Assembly (NCBI RefSeq): GCF_016765655.2
Contig: NZ_CP086106.1
Span: 2,972,501-3,036,500, forward strand
DNA from: Skermanella mucosa
Lineage (GTDB): Bacteria > Pseudomonadota > Alphaproteobacteria > Azospirillales > Azospirillaceae
DNA length: 64,000 bases
Direction: 5' to 3'
Below, one piece after another: positions 1 through 8,353 of this stretch; the first letter of the stretch is position 1; each line of letters opens with the position of its first letter. The translations under genes were made by a program, and so were the position numbers. The notes beneath the pieces were generated by a model. That model saw only the letters and a program-made list of their open reading frames with translations, did no database searches and was not told the origin of the DNA.

Positions 1-50
1 TCTACTTCACCGATACGAAGCCGCCGGTTTTCCCGAGACAGCCTTGAGCA

Positions 51-1094
51 TCAGTCGATGCGGATCTCCACCTCGACCAGGGGAGAGTTGGCGCCTGCAT
101 ACTGCGCGCGGACCTTCGCGGGGCATCCCAGCGTCGTCGTGATGCGGGCGTCGAAGTCATACACGCCGAATGTCCCGACGTCCGCGACAGCGGGAGTCGT
201 ACCGTATTCGGCGCGCGCGATCCCGTTCAAGGCGGGCTTGAAGATGTTGACGTTGCCCGTCGCATTGCCGGACGGGTTGTGGACGCCTCCCCGGACTTCC
301 AGGTCGATCGTATTGGCGTCACGTTCCCGGCACTGTGCCCTCTGGATGCTGACGGCAGGATTTGCCGCCACCGCGTCGACCAGTTCGCCGCCCGTGGCTT
401 CGACGACGAATGCGAACAGAACCTTCTCGTCGTTGGGCGGCGTGCCGATTTTGCCGTAGTGCCCCTCCGCCGCGACGAGCGTACCCGGCAGAAGCGTCGT
501 CGGCTTGATCCGGAAACCGTACTCGTTGAGCATCGGCGAGCCCTTGTAGCGGGCATCGTAGAGAGGGTGAGTGCCGTCCAGGTTTTTCTTCATGGCGGGA
601 TAGGACTGGCCGGTCGGAGTGCTGGGCAGGAGGATGACCTTGCTGCCTTCGATGTCAAACCAACGCTCACCTGCCGTGTTCACGTTTTTCCGGACCGTCC
701 CAAGAAGGACGTTTTCAGCCGTGTCGGCGTAGAAGGTGTCGGCCGTGACATTACCGAATTGGTCGCTCGTGCCGGTGACGATCGAGGTGCCGCCGATGAA
801 CCCCCGTTCGCTGCCCGTAAAGCCGGGAATGGCCTTCGTGCTCCACAGATCCTCGGCACTGATCGTGCCCGAGGCAGTCGTGATGATCGTTCCAGGAACT
901 ATATCGACCCAGACCCCCATCACCTTCGCTCGGCTGTTGTCCTTGTCCAACTCCTCGAGCTTGCCTTCGATCTCGACTTCCTGCGTTGTTACCTGGGCCA
1001 CGGCAGGCGCAGGAGCCATCACGACGGTCGCTGCCAACATCGGCTGGGTCAGCAGGGCTGTAGACATAAGAATAGTGCGAGTGAGATTGCGCAT
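51..1094 (-). CDS. secreted protein of unknown function
   Basis: The 347-residue product opens with a Sec-type signal peptide: basic MRNLTR, a hydrophobic stretch, then an Ala-rich region ending AVAQ near residue 34. The mature part is rich in short Gly/Thr/Val segments suggesting beta structure, and its first third (VEIEGKLEELDKDN onward) loosely resembles DUF5666-type OB-like repeats; I do not claim a family. The ATG at 1094 is preferred over a GTG two codons upstream because GAGGA lies about 8 nt before it. A single Cys pair sits in the C-terminal third. The location is probably periplasm or outside. The upstream gap and the divergent usp gene suggest it is monocistronic. Confidence 0.6.
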   Translation of the reverse strand: MRNLTRTILMSTALLTQPMLAATVVMAPAPAVAQVTTQEVEIEGKLEELDKDNSRAKVMGVWVDIVPGTIITTASGTISAEDLWSTKAIPGFTGSERGFIGGTSIVTGTSDQFGNVTADTFYADTAENVLLGTVRKNVNTAGERWFDIEGSKVILLPSTPTGQSYPAMKKNLDGTHPLYDARYKGSPMLNEYGFRIKPTTLLPGTLVAAEGHYGKIGTPPNDEKVLFAFVVEATGGELVDAVAANPAVSIQRAQCRERDANTIDLEVRGGVHNPSGNATGNVNIFKPALNGIARAEYGTTPAVADVGTFGVYDFDARITTTLGCPAKVRAQYAGANSPLVEVEIRID

Positions 1095-1683
1095 GAGCAC
1101 GTCCTCGGTGCCGCTCTCCTATTAAGAGCGTTATGTTACAGATGCAGGCTTTCGGGAAACCCTCAAGGTAACTGTCTTCAACTATCGTATCGGACAGGCA
1201 TGGGTTATTATTACTTGAAAGTCAGCAAAGCGCTCTTCGGCATATGGCATGGACTTTGGTCATATATTGAATGAACCAGCCTCTCCAGCCACTACGGACT
1301 CTTGTTATTTTCTTCTCCGGGCCGACGGAACGACGAATTAGCACCTCCCCTATCACTGCTTTCACTGCGATGACGGTTGGGAGAAGCCGATATTCCTCAG
1401 AAAATAGCATCTTGAAGGAGTAAACCTTTTCTGCAGGGGCGGGGGCTGGAATACCCGGCCTGCAGGTACTCCGCCCGGCTTCCGACAGCATCTTCGGCAG
1501 ATCGCGGAAGTAGACAGGTGCGGTGGAGAAGACCATGGAGTGACGAGTCCGGAAAACTCCATGCATATCTCGGATTCGTCGACAATGTTTACCTGGATCA
1601 AGGCGCACCCTCCCCCGGTCGGCCAGGATTTTCCGAAATGCGCCTGCGGACGGCTCCGCGGGTTCCGAGGGAGGAAGACGGCG
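1095..1683. other. 589-bp intergenic region, relatively AT-rich
   Basis: The region lies between the divergently transcribed secreted-protein gene and usp. Bases from about 1110 to 1440 are visibly more AT-rich than their surroundings and probably hold the promoter for the minus-strand gene. Apart from the FNR-like box at 1588-1601, I see no convincing gene: the open frames here lack ribosome binding sites and have odd composition. Confidence 0.5.
1588..1601. promoter_or_regulatory. FNR/FixK-like box upstream of usp
   Basis: TTTACCTGGATCAA matches the FNR/FixK-type consensus TTGAC-N4-ATCAA at all but one specified position. It is centred about 90 bp before the usp ATG, compatible with a class II activator site. 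A related site occurs at 5045-5058. Function is inferred from consensus and spacing only. Confidence 0.5.
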
Positions 1684-2505
1684 ATGACTTTTCAGGACAT
1701 TCTTGTTCATGTGCGCCCCTACGGATCGATCGAACCCGTGGAGGTGGCCCTGCGGCTCGGCGGGCGGTTCGACGCCCGGGTAACGTGCCTTTATCCGTTG
1801 GAGGACGTTGCGCGCATGAGGGCGATCCTGACGGAGAACTCGGCGCCCTTGCAGACGCTGATCGATCGCGACTACGCCGCGGCCACGGAGGCGGAGCTGC
1901 GGATACGCTCCCTGGCGGAGCGCGAAGGCGTCGATCTGGCCTGGTGCGCGTACGAGGGCGAGGCCGCCGACCTGATCGCGATCGTCAGCCGCCTGCAGGA
2001 ACTGGTCGTCGTCGGCAAGACCGAACCCGGTGAAAGCTGGGGCGTGGTCGAGCGGATCGTGACGGTGCCGACCGGCCGCCCGATCCTGGTCGTGCCGTCC
2101 ACCGGCCCCTTCTTCGACACGGGGAAATGCGTCCTCGTCGCCTGGAACGGCAGCGCCCAGGCCGCCGACGCCGTGCTCCGCGGCCTGCCCCTCCTCGCCG
2201 AGGCGGAGCGCGTCGTCGTGCTTTCAGGAAGCGAGGACCGCGAGAGGCTGCCTTCGGCGACTCCCCGGCCCCAGCTCGACGTCGTGGCGTTCCTGAAGCG
2301 TCACGGGATCGAGGCGGAAGTGCGCGGCACCGATGTCTCCGGTGCCGCCGCGGGAATGGCGATCCTGGATGCGGCCCGCGACGTTTCGGCGGACCTGGTC
2401 GTGATGGGAGCGTTCGGCCGATCCCGGCTGCGCGAGTGGGTGCTGGGCGGAGCCACGCGCACCGTGCTCGACTACATGCACATCCCGGTCCTGATGGCGC
2501 ACTGA
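1684..2505 (+). CDS. tandem universal stress protein (UspA family)
   Basis: This 273-residue cytoplasmic protein has two UspA-type Rossmann-like domains in tandem. The C-terminal one ends with the ATP-binding loop pattern G-x2-G-x9-G in VVMGAFGRSRLREWVLGG followed by a short beta strand (IPVLMAH). The first domain starts FQDILVHV and lacks a clear loop, as is usual in tandem Usps. The ATG at 1684 is chosen because GGGAGGAAG precedes it at good spacing and the family fold begins right there. It is convergent with ppsA. The upstream FNR-like box suggests oxygen- or energy-dependent control. A paralogue with a very similar C-terminus lies at 24120-24944. Confidence 0.9.
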   Translation: MTFQDILVHVRPYGSIEPVEVALRLGGRFDARVTCLYPLEDVARMRAILTENSAPLQTLIDRDYAAATEAELRIRSLAEREGVDLAWCAYEGEAADLIAIVSRLQELVVVGKTEPGESWGVVERIVTVPTGRPILVVPSTGPFFDTGKCVLVAWNGSAQAADAVLRGLPLLAEAERVVVLSGSEDRERLPSATPRPQLDVVAFLKRHGIEAEVRGTDVSGAAAGMAILDAARDVSADLVVMGAFGRSRLREWVLGGATRTVLDYMHIPVLMAH

Positions 2506-2550
2506 TCCGCCGCCGGGTACCGCCGCCAAGTACCGCCACGGGTCACCGCG

Positions 2551-4959
2551 TCAGGCGGAATCCCGTGGCTCGCGGCCGAGCCCCTGTTCCAGGTCCACGA
2601 CCGCCCGCAGCGTCTTCAACACGCTGTCGGGCGTCAGGCTGATGGAGTCTATGCCCAGCCGGACCAGGAACTCGGCGATCTCCGGATAGTCCGACGGTGC
2701 CTGCCCGCAGATCCCGCAGGGCCGCCGGTTCCGCTTCGCGCCTTCGACCGCCTGCCGCAGGAAGGCGAGCACGCCGGGATCGCGCTCGTCGAAGTCGAAG
2801 GCCACCAGCGGGCTGTCCCGGTCCACGCCGAGGGTCAGCTGGGTCAGGTCGTTGGAGCCGATGGAGAAGCCGTCGAACAGCTTGGCGAACTCGTCCACCA
2901 GAAGCACGTTGTTCGGGATCTCGCACATGACGTAGACCTCGAGCCCCTTCGCCCCCCGCTCCAGCCCGTGGCGTCCCATGGCGTCGATCACCCGCTCCGC
3001 CTCGGCCAAGCGGCGGCAGAACGGCACCATCACCTTCACGTTGGTCAGCCCCATGTCGTCGCGCACGCGAGCAAGCGCCCTGCACTCCAGGGCGAACCCC
3101 TCCTCGTAGGCCGGATGGGCATAGCGCGCGGCGCCTCGGAACCCCAGCATCGGGTTTTCCTCGACCGGCTCGAACCACCGCCCGCCGACCAGCGACGCGT
3201 ATTCGTTCGTCTTGAAATCGGACAGGCGGACGATGACCGGACGCGGATAGAAGGCCGCGGCGATCGTGCCGATCCCTTCCGACAGGCGCTCCACGAAATA
3301 GGCGCCGCCGTCGGCATGGTGGCGGATCAGCCGGTCGATGCGGCCGCGCTCCCCGGCATCCTCGATGCGCTCTGGATGGATCAGCGCCATGGGGTGCGCC
3401 TTGATGGACTCGGCGATGATGAATTCCATGCGGGCCAGTCCGACGCCGTCCACCGGAAGCCGCGCGGTCTGGAACGCCTGGTCGGGATTTCCCAGGTTCA
3501 CCAGGATGCGCGTCCGGGGCCGGGGCAGCCGGCTCAGGTCGACGCGCTCGACCCGGAACGGCACGGTGCCGTCGTAGACGATGCCCGTGTCGCCCTCGGC
3601 GCAGGACACCGTAACGGTCTGCCCGTCGGTCAGCGCCTCGGTCGCGCGCTCGGCCCCCACGACGGCGGGAATCCCCAGTTCCCGCGCGACGATGGCGGCA
3701 TGGCAGGTGCGGCCGCCCCGGTTGGTGACGATGGCGGCAGCGGTCTTCATCACCGGCTCCCAGTCCGGCGTCGTGGTGTCGGCGACCAGCACCTCACCGG
3801 GACGGAACGACGACAAGTGGTGGGCATCGGTCACCACCCGCACCGGACCGCTGGCGATGCGCCCGCCGACTGCGCGGCCGGAAGCCACCGGCCTCCCCTT
3901 CCCCTCGGGCACGAAACTCTCCAGTTCCAGCGCGTTGCCGCGGGACGCGACCGTTTCCGGCCGCGCCTGGACGATGTAGAGCCCGCCGTCGAGCCCGTCC
4001 TTGGCCCACTCGATATCCATGGGCTGGCAGTAGTGATCCTCGATCCGGATGGCGGACTCGGCGAGCCGCAGCACCTCGGCGTCGGTCAGGCAGAACCGCT
4101 CCCGGTCGGCGTGCGGCGTGGGTACGATCCGCGTCGGCTCCCGCGGGCGGCCCGTCCGGTAGACCATCCTCACCTGCTTCTCGCCGAGCCGGCGCCGCAG
4201 GACAGCGCGGTAGCCATCCCGGAACGTGGGTTTGTGCACGTAGAACTCGTCGGGATCGACGGCGCCCTGGACCACCGTCTCGCCCAGGCCGTAGGCGCCC
4301 GTGATGAAGACGGCATCGCGGAATCCCGATTCCGTGTCGAGCGTGAACATCACCCCGGCCGCCGCCAGATCGGAGCGCACCATCTTCTGCACCCCGACCG
4401 AGAGGGCCACCTTGAAATGGTCGAATCCCTGGTCCACCCGGTAGGAGATCGCACGGTCGGTGAACAGCGAAGCATGGCAGCGCCGCACCGCGTCGAGCAG
4501 CATCGCCTCCCCGGACACGTTCAGATAGCTCTCGTGCTGGCCGGCGAAGCTGGCGGTGGGAAGGTCCTCCGCCGTGGCGGAACTGCGCACCGCGACCGTC
4601 AGGCCGTCGCCATACTCGGCCAGCAGCCTGCGCCAGGCGGTCCTCACCTCGGCCTCCATGCGCGGGGTCAGTCCCGCGGCATAGACGATTTCCCGGGCCT
4701 GGGCCCCGGCACTGGCGAGGCCGGAGACGTCCGTCTTGTCCAGCCCGTCGAGCAGGCCGTGCAACCCGTCCCACGCCCCCGCCTCGGTCAGGGCGTCTCG
4801 GAACGCGGCCGCGGTCAGGGCGAAACCATCGGGAACCTCGACGCCGAGCGGCTTCAAGTTACGGTACATCTCCCCGAGCGAGGCGTTCTTGCCACCCACC
4901 GACGGAACGTCGTCGCGTCCCAGTTCGGAAAACCAGCGGATATAGCCCTCGTCCGGCAT
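2551..4959 (-). CDS. ppsA: phosphoenolpyruvate synthase
   Basis: This 802-residue enzyme converts pyruvate, ATP and water to PEP, AMP and phosphate at the entry to gluconeogenesis. The N-terminal PEP/pyruvate-binding ATP-grasp domain has VGGKNASLGEM near residues 21-31 and VAVRSSATAEDLP near 123. The swivelling phosphohistidine domain has GGRTCHAA with His420. The C-terminal TIM barrel carries SIGSNDLTQLTLGVDRDS and the catalytic-cysteine motif PCGICGQAPSD. Length and domain order are normal for PpsA. It diverges from the alpha-glucan phosphorylase gene, with an FNR-like palindrome between them, so storage glucan breakdown and PEP formation may be co-controlled. Confidence 0.95.
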   Translation of the reverse strand: MPDEGYIRWFSELGRDDVPSVGGKNASLGEMYRNLKPLGVEVPDGFALTAAAFRDALTEAGAWDGLHGLLDGLDKTDVSGLASAGAQAREIVYAAGLTPRMEAEVRTAWRRLLAEYGDGLTVAVRSSATAEDLPTASFAGQHESYLNVSGEAMLLDAVRRCHASLFTDRAISYRVDQGFDHFKVALSVGVQKMVRSDLAAAGVMFTLDTESGFRDAVFITGAYGLGETVVQGAVDPDEFYVHKPTFRDGYRAVLRRRLGEKQVRMVYRTGRPREPTRIVPTPHADRERFCLTDAEVLRLAESAIRIEDHYCQPMDIEWAKDGLDGGLYIVQARPETVASRGNALELESFVPEGKGRPVASGRAVGGRIASGPVRVVTDAHHLSSFRPGEVLVADTTTPDWEPVMKTAAAIVTNRGGRTCHAAIVARELGIPAVVGAERATEALTDGQTVTVSCAEGDTGIVYDGTVPFRVERVDLSRLPRPRTRILVNLGNPDQAFQTARLPVDGVGLARMEFIIAESIKAHPMALIHPERIEDAGERGRIDRLIRHHADGGAYFVERLSEGIGTIAAAFYPRPVIVRLSDFKTNEYASLVGGRWFEPVEENPMLGFRGAARYAHPAYEEGFALECRALARVRDDMGLTNVKVMVPFCRRLAEAERVIDAMGRHGLERGAKGLEVYVMCEIPNNVLLVDEFAKLFDGFSIGSNDLTQLTLGVDRDSPLVAFDFDERDPGVLAFLRQAVEGAKRNRRPCGICGQAPSDYPEIAEFLVRLGIDSISLTPDSVLKTLRAVVDLEQGLGREPRDSA

Positions 4960-5044
4960 GGCAGCCCCCCATCATCATACTTCAGCCCGGCATCACACTT
5001 CCGTATGTCCACTGGGGAGGATAGGCGGGGCGATCGGCGATGCC

Positions 5045-5058
5045 TTAACCTCGATCAA
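5045..5058. promoter_or_regulatory. FNR/FixK-like box between ppsA and glgP
   Basis: TTAACCTCGATCAA resembles TTGAC-N4-ATCAA with one deviation in the specified bases (TTaAC). Its centre lies about 92 bp from the ppsA start and 86 bp from the glgP start, so it could serve both divergent genes. The extended context TTnACCTnGATCAAGG is shared with the site at 1588. Confidence 0.4.
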
Positions 5059-5136
5059 GGACGGCCATGATCCGGTCTGGTGCCGTCGCCCGGTGCGGCC
5101 AGGCAGGCGCCGGACGGAGAGAACTGGAGAGACCTC

Positions 5137-6825
5137 ATGATCGACGCATTCACGCGCCGCAGCCGGATCGCCTATTTCTCGATGGAAATAGCGCTCCGCC
5201 CCGAGATCCACACCTATGCCGGCGGCCTCGGCATCCTCGCCGGCGACACGGTGCGGTCCTGCGCCGACCTGGAGCTTCCGGTCGTCTTCGTCACCCTGAT
5301 CAGCCGGCTGGGCTATCTTCGGCAGGAGATCGACCCAGGGGGCCGGCAGGTCGAACATCCCGACCCGTGGGAACCGGAACGCTGGGCCAGGAAGCTGGGC
5401 GCCAAGGTCGCCGTCGTCATCGAGGGCCGGGACGTCTGGATCCAGCCCTGGCTGTACCGACACCGGGGAAGTCTCGGCTACGAGATCCCCGTCCTTCTCC
5501 TCGACACCGTCCTGGACGAGAACGCGCCCGAGGACCGGGACATCTGCGCCAGACTGTACGGCGGCGACGACGCCTACCGCCTAGACCAGGAGATCGTGCT
5601 CGGCATCGGCGGCTACCGCCTGCTGCGGTCGCTCGGTTTCGAAATCGAGACCTACCATATGAACGAAGGGCATTCGGCCCTGCTGGCGATGGAACTGCTG
5701 CACGGGCACCGCAAACCCAACGGCGGGCCGGCGGAACATGCCGGGTTCGACCCGGAAGTCGCGCGGCAGCAGTGCGTGTTCACCACCCATACCCCCGTGG
5801 AGGCGGGCCACGACCGCTTCCCCTACGATCTCGTGGTGCGCAAGCTGGACGGCACGCTGGACATCGCGGCGCTCAAGGCGTTCTCGGGTCCCGATTGCCT
5901 CAACATGACCCGCCTTGCGCTGAACCTCAGCGGTTACGTCAACGGCGTCGCCAAGCGGCACGCCGAGATCTCGCGGAAGCTCTTTCCCGGTTACCGGGTC
6001 CATGCCATCACCAACGGCGTCCATGTGGAGACCTGGACCAGCGAGAGCTTCGCTCGCCTCTACCAGGACCATTTCCCCCAGTGGCGCCACGAGCCGGAAA
6101 CGCTGATGCGGGCCGACGGACTGGACGACCGGAAAGTCTGGGAAGCCCACCGGCAAGCCAAGCAGGCGCTTCTGGATCGCGTCGCCCACGAGACCGGGAC
6201 CCGGCTGTCACCGGACATCCTGACCCTCGGCTATGCCCGGCGCATGACCGGCTACAAGCGCCTGGACCTCCTGTTCAGCGATCCCGACCGGCTTCGGTCA
6301 CTGGCGCGCCGCCATCCCTTCCAGGTCGTCGTCGCGGGCAAGGCCCATCCGCGCGACGAGGGCGGCAAGCGCATCATCGAGGCGCTCCACCGCTGCCGGG
6401 ACGCCCTGGCCGGCGATGTCCCGGTGGTCTTCCTGCCCAACTACGACATGGACCTGGCCCGGCCGCTCACCTCCGGCCCGGACGTGTGGCTGAACACGCC
6501 GCTGCCGCCGCTGGAAGCATCCGGGACCAGCGGCATGAAGGCGGCGCTCAACGGCGTGCTGAACCTGGGGGTGCTGGACGGCTGGTGGATCGAGGCGTGC
6601 ATCGACGGCACCACCGGCTGGGCCATCGGCGACGCCGACCTCGGCACCGCCGACGACGACGCCGAGGACTTGTACAGCAAGCTGGAAACCGACGTCCTGC
6701 CGCTGTTCTACGCCGACCGCGCGCGCTGGATCTGGATGATGAAGCAGTCGATCAGCAAGATCGCCAGCCATTTCAACAGCCAGCGCATGATGCGGAGATA
6801 CGCGTCGGAAGCCTATCTCCGCTGA
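5137..6825 (+). CDS. glgP: alpha-glucan phosphorylase (GT35, short form)
   Basis: This 562-residue protein is predicted to release glucose 1-phosphate from glycogen or maltodextrin. It begins with the family signature AYFSMEIAL and GGLGILAGD, contains YHMNEGHSAL and TTHTPVEAGHDRF, and ends with the pyridoxal-phosphate lysine motif EASGTSGMKAALNG, where the Lys would form the Schiff base. It is shorter than the roughly 800-residue E. coli type and matches the compact bacterial/archaeal alpha-glucan phosphorylase subfamily. The ATG at 5137 follows GGAGAGACCTC. It diverges from ppsA. Confidence 0.9.
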   Translation: MIDAFTRRSRIAYFSMEIALRPEIHTYAGGLGILAGDTVRSCADLELPVVFVTLISRLGYLRQEIDPGGRQVEHPDPWEPERWARKLGAKVAVVIEGRDVWIQPWLYRHRGSLGYEIPVLLLDTVLDENAPEDRDICARLYGGDDAYRLDQEIVLGIGGYRLLRSLGFEIETYHMNEGHSALLAMELLHGHRKPNGGPAEHAGFDPEVARQQCVFTTHTPVEAGHDRFPYDLVVRKLDGTLDIAALKAFSGPDCLNMTRLALNLSGYVNGVAKRHAEISRKLFPGYRVHAITNGVHVETWTSESFARLYQDHFPQWRHEPETLMRADGLDDRKVWEAHRQAKQALLDRVAHETGTRLSPDILTLGYARRMTGYKRLDLLFSDPDRLRSLARRHPFQVVVAGKAHPRDEGGKRIIEALHRCRDALAGDVPVVFLPNYDMDLARPLTSGPDVWLNTPLPPLEASGTSGMKAALNGVLNLGVLDGWWIEACIDGTTGWAIGDADLGTADDDAEDLYSKLETDVLPLFYADRARWIWMMKQSISKIASHFNSQRMMRRYASEAYLR

Positions 6826-6930
6826 GGTCTCCCGGTCGGCCGCGCCGATGCGTCGGGCGGAGGCCGAGCGCGTAGCGGCGAGTGGAATGGCGGACTATAT
6901 TGGCGACACGGTCGCCCCGGAATGAGGAAG

Positions 6931-7020
6931 TGGCGGATAGGGTGGGATTCGAACCCACGGTGAGGTTTCCCCCACGCAGCTTTAGCAAAGCTGTGCCTTC
7001 AGCCTCTCGGCCACCTATCC
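6931..7020 (-). tRNA. tRNA-Ser (GCU anticodon)
   Basis: Read on the minus strand this is a 90-nt class II tRNA. The acceptor arms GGATAGG and CCTATCC pair, the T arm holds GGTTCGAATCC, and the anticodon loop TTGCTAA gives GCU, decoding AGC/AGU. A long variable arm (CGTGGGGGAAACCTCACC) is typical of tRNA-Ser, and the 3' CCA is encoded. It lies alone between glgP and the transsulfuration gene. Confidence 0.96.
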
Positions 7021-7103
7021 AGCGCGGCGCTCTGTATAGCGAGCGGGGCTTTGTTCGGCAAGCCCCTATCGTGCGCGTTCCATTACCTTTTTACCGCAAC
7101 GCC

Positions 7104-8270
7104 TCAGACCGCCGAACGGCTCTTCTCGATCGCCTGGATCAGGTCGCGGATCAGGTCCTCGGCATCCTCGATGCCGACCGACAGGCGCAGCAGGTCGTCC
7201 GGGACCGGCGTGTCCGCGCCCTCGATGCTGGCGCGGTGCTCGATCAGGCTCTCGACCCCGCCCAGCGACGTGGCGCGGGTGAACACTTCGGTGTGGGCGG
7301 CCACCGCGACCGCGGCGGCGACACCGCCGCTCATGCGGATCGACAGCATGCCGCCGAACCCGTCGGTCATCTGGCGGCGGGCGATATCGTGCTGGGGATG
7401 GCTCTGGAGGCCGGGATACAGCACCTCCGAGACGCCGGGATGCCCCTCGAAGTAGCGGGCGACGTCCAGCGCGTTGGCCGAGGCGGTCCGCACCCGCGGA
7501 TAAAGCGTGCGCATGCCGCGCAGCAGCAGCCAGCTTTCGAACGGTCCCAGCACCGCTCCCAATCCCTTGCGGACACCCTTGATCCTGTTCCAGTGGTCGT
7601 CGGCGGCGGCGGTGACCAGCGCGCCGGCGATCACGTCGCTGTGCCCGTTAAGGTACTTGGTGCCGGCATGCATCACATAGTCGGCACCGAACGCCAGAGG
7701 GCGGGTGATCACCGGGCTGGCCGAGGTGCTGTCCACGGCGAGCCGCGCCCCGGCGGCATGGGCGATGTCCGAGGCGGCCTGGATGTCGGTCACGTCCCAC
7801 ATCGGGTTGCTCGGGGATTCGATCCAGACCAGCGCCGTCTTGCCCGGCCGCACCGCGCGCCCGAGAGCCTCCATGTCGGCGCTCGGCACGAACTCGACGT
7901 CCAGCCCCCAGGGTCTGGCGAAGTCGATCAGCCAGTTGCGGAGCGACCAGTACATGACGCTGGGCGCCACCACATGGTCGCCCGGCTTCAGCGCCATGAA
8001 CAGCGCGGTCGCCGCCGCCATGCCGGAGGAGAACACCAGCGCCCCCTGCCCGCCTTCCAGCCGGTTCAGCAGCGCCTCGACCTGGTCGTAGGTGGGGTTG
8101 TCGGCCCGGCTGTAGACCCGCCCGTGGGTCCCGTAGCTGTTGTCGGGGTCCCGGAGATATGTCGTGCTGGGATGGATCGGCGGAACGATCGCGCCGGTGT
8201 TGGGATCGATCCAGCCCAGGGCGTTGGCGGCAAGGGTCTCGGGCTTCAGGCTGTCGGGCTTGCCGGCCAT
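7104..8270 (-). CDS. cystathionine gamma-synthase / beta-lyase family PLP enzyme
   Basis: The 388-residue protein belongs to the Cys/Met-metabolism PLP family of transsulfuration enzymes. It has the N-terminal PPIHPSTTY, the phosphate-binding FSSGMAA, the cofactor aspartate in DSTSASP (more usual is DNTFATP), and the PLP lysine in HAGTKYLNGHSD. The C-terminus has the expected LRLSVGIEDAEDLI. Family members use cystathionine, homocysteine or O-acyl-homoserine, and motifs alone do not decide which; sulfur amino acid metabolism is safe, the exact reaction is not. GGAGAT precedes the ATG. It lies downstream of gatB on the same strand, behind a putative terminator. Confidence 0.88.
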   Translation of the reverse strand: MAGKPDSLKPETLAANALGWIDPNTGAIVPPIHPSTTYLRDPDNSYGTHGRVYSRADNPTYDQVEALLNRLEGGQGALVFSSGMAAATALFMALKPGDHVVAPSVMYWSLRNWLIDFARPWGLDVEFVPSADMEALGRAVRPGKTALVWIESPSNPMWDVTDIQAASDIAHAAGARLAVDSTSASPVITRPLAFGADYVMHAGTKYLNGHSDVIAGALVTAAADDHWNRIKGVRKGLGAVLGPFESWLLLRGMRTLYPRVRTASANALDVARYFEGHPGVSEVLYPGLQSHPQHDIARRQMTDGFGGMLSIRMSGGVAAAVAVAAHTEVFTRATSLGGVESLIEHRASIEGADTPVPDDLLRLSVGIEDAEDLIRDLIQAIEKSRSAV

Positions 8271-8314
8271 CGCGGGGATCTCCTGGAATTGTTTTTCTTG
8301 ATGGATGAGAAAGG

Positions 8315-8338
8315 ATGCCGGACCCGAAGGCCCGGCAT
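8315..8338 (-). terminator. putative terminator after gatB
   Basis: On the minus strand ATGCCGGGCC pairs with GGTCCGGCAT (one G-T wobble) around a short loop, followed by the moderately T-rich CCTTTCTC. It sits 16 nt after the gatB stop and would separate the gatCAB operon from the downstream PLP enzyme. Confidence 0.5.
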
Positions 8339-8353
8339 TCCCGCCGCGTCGCG

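Noticed and set aside
3-47. Possible C-terminus of an upstream plus-strand gene (14 codons, then TGA)
   Set aside because: Too short to judge. No motif, and the convergent gene begins its stop 4 bp later; it may be real but cannot be supported.
279-1274. Long plus-strand open frame opposite the secreted-protein gene
   Set aside because: It is antisense to a gene with a clear signal peptide and ribosome binding site, and its Arg/Gly/Asp-rich composition is typical of a GC-driven shadow frame.
1222-1710. 162-codon minus-strand frame in the usp upstream region
   Set aside because: No ribosome binding site, no recognisable domain, and it overlaps the usp start and the FNR-like box.
2968-5070. 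700-codon open frame antisense to ppsA
   Set aside because: Composition (His/Arg/Gly/Pro) is that of a complementary-strand artefact, and ppsA is unambiguous.
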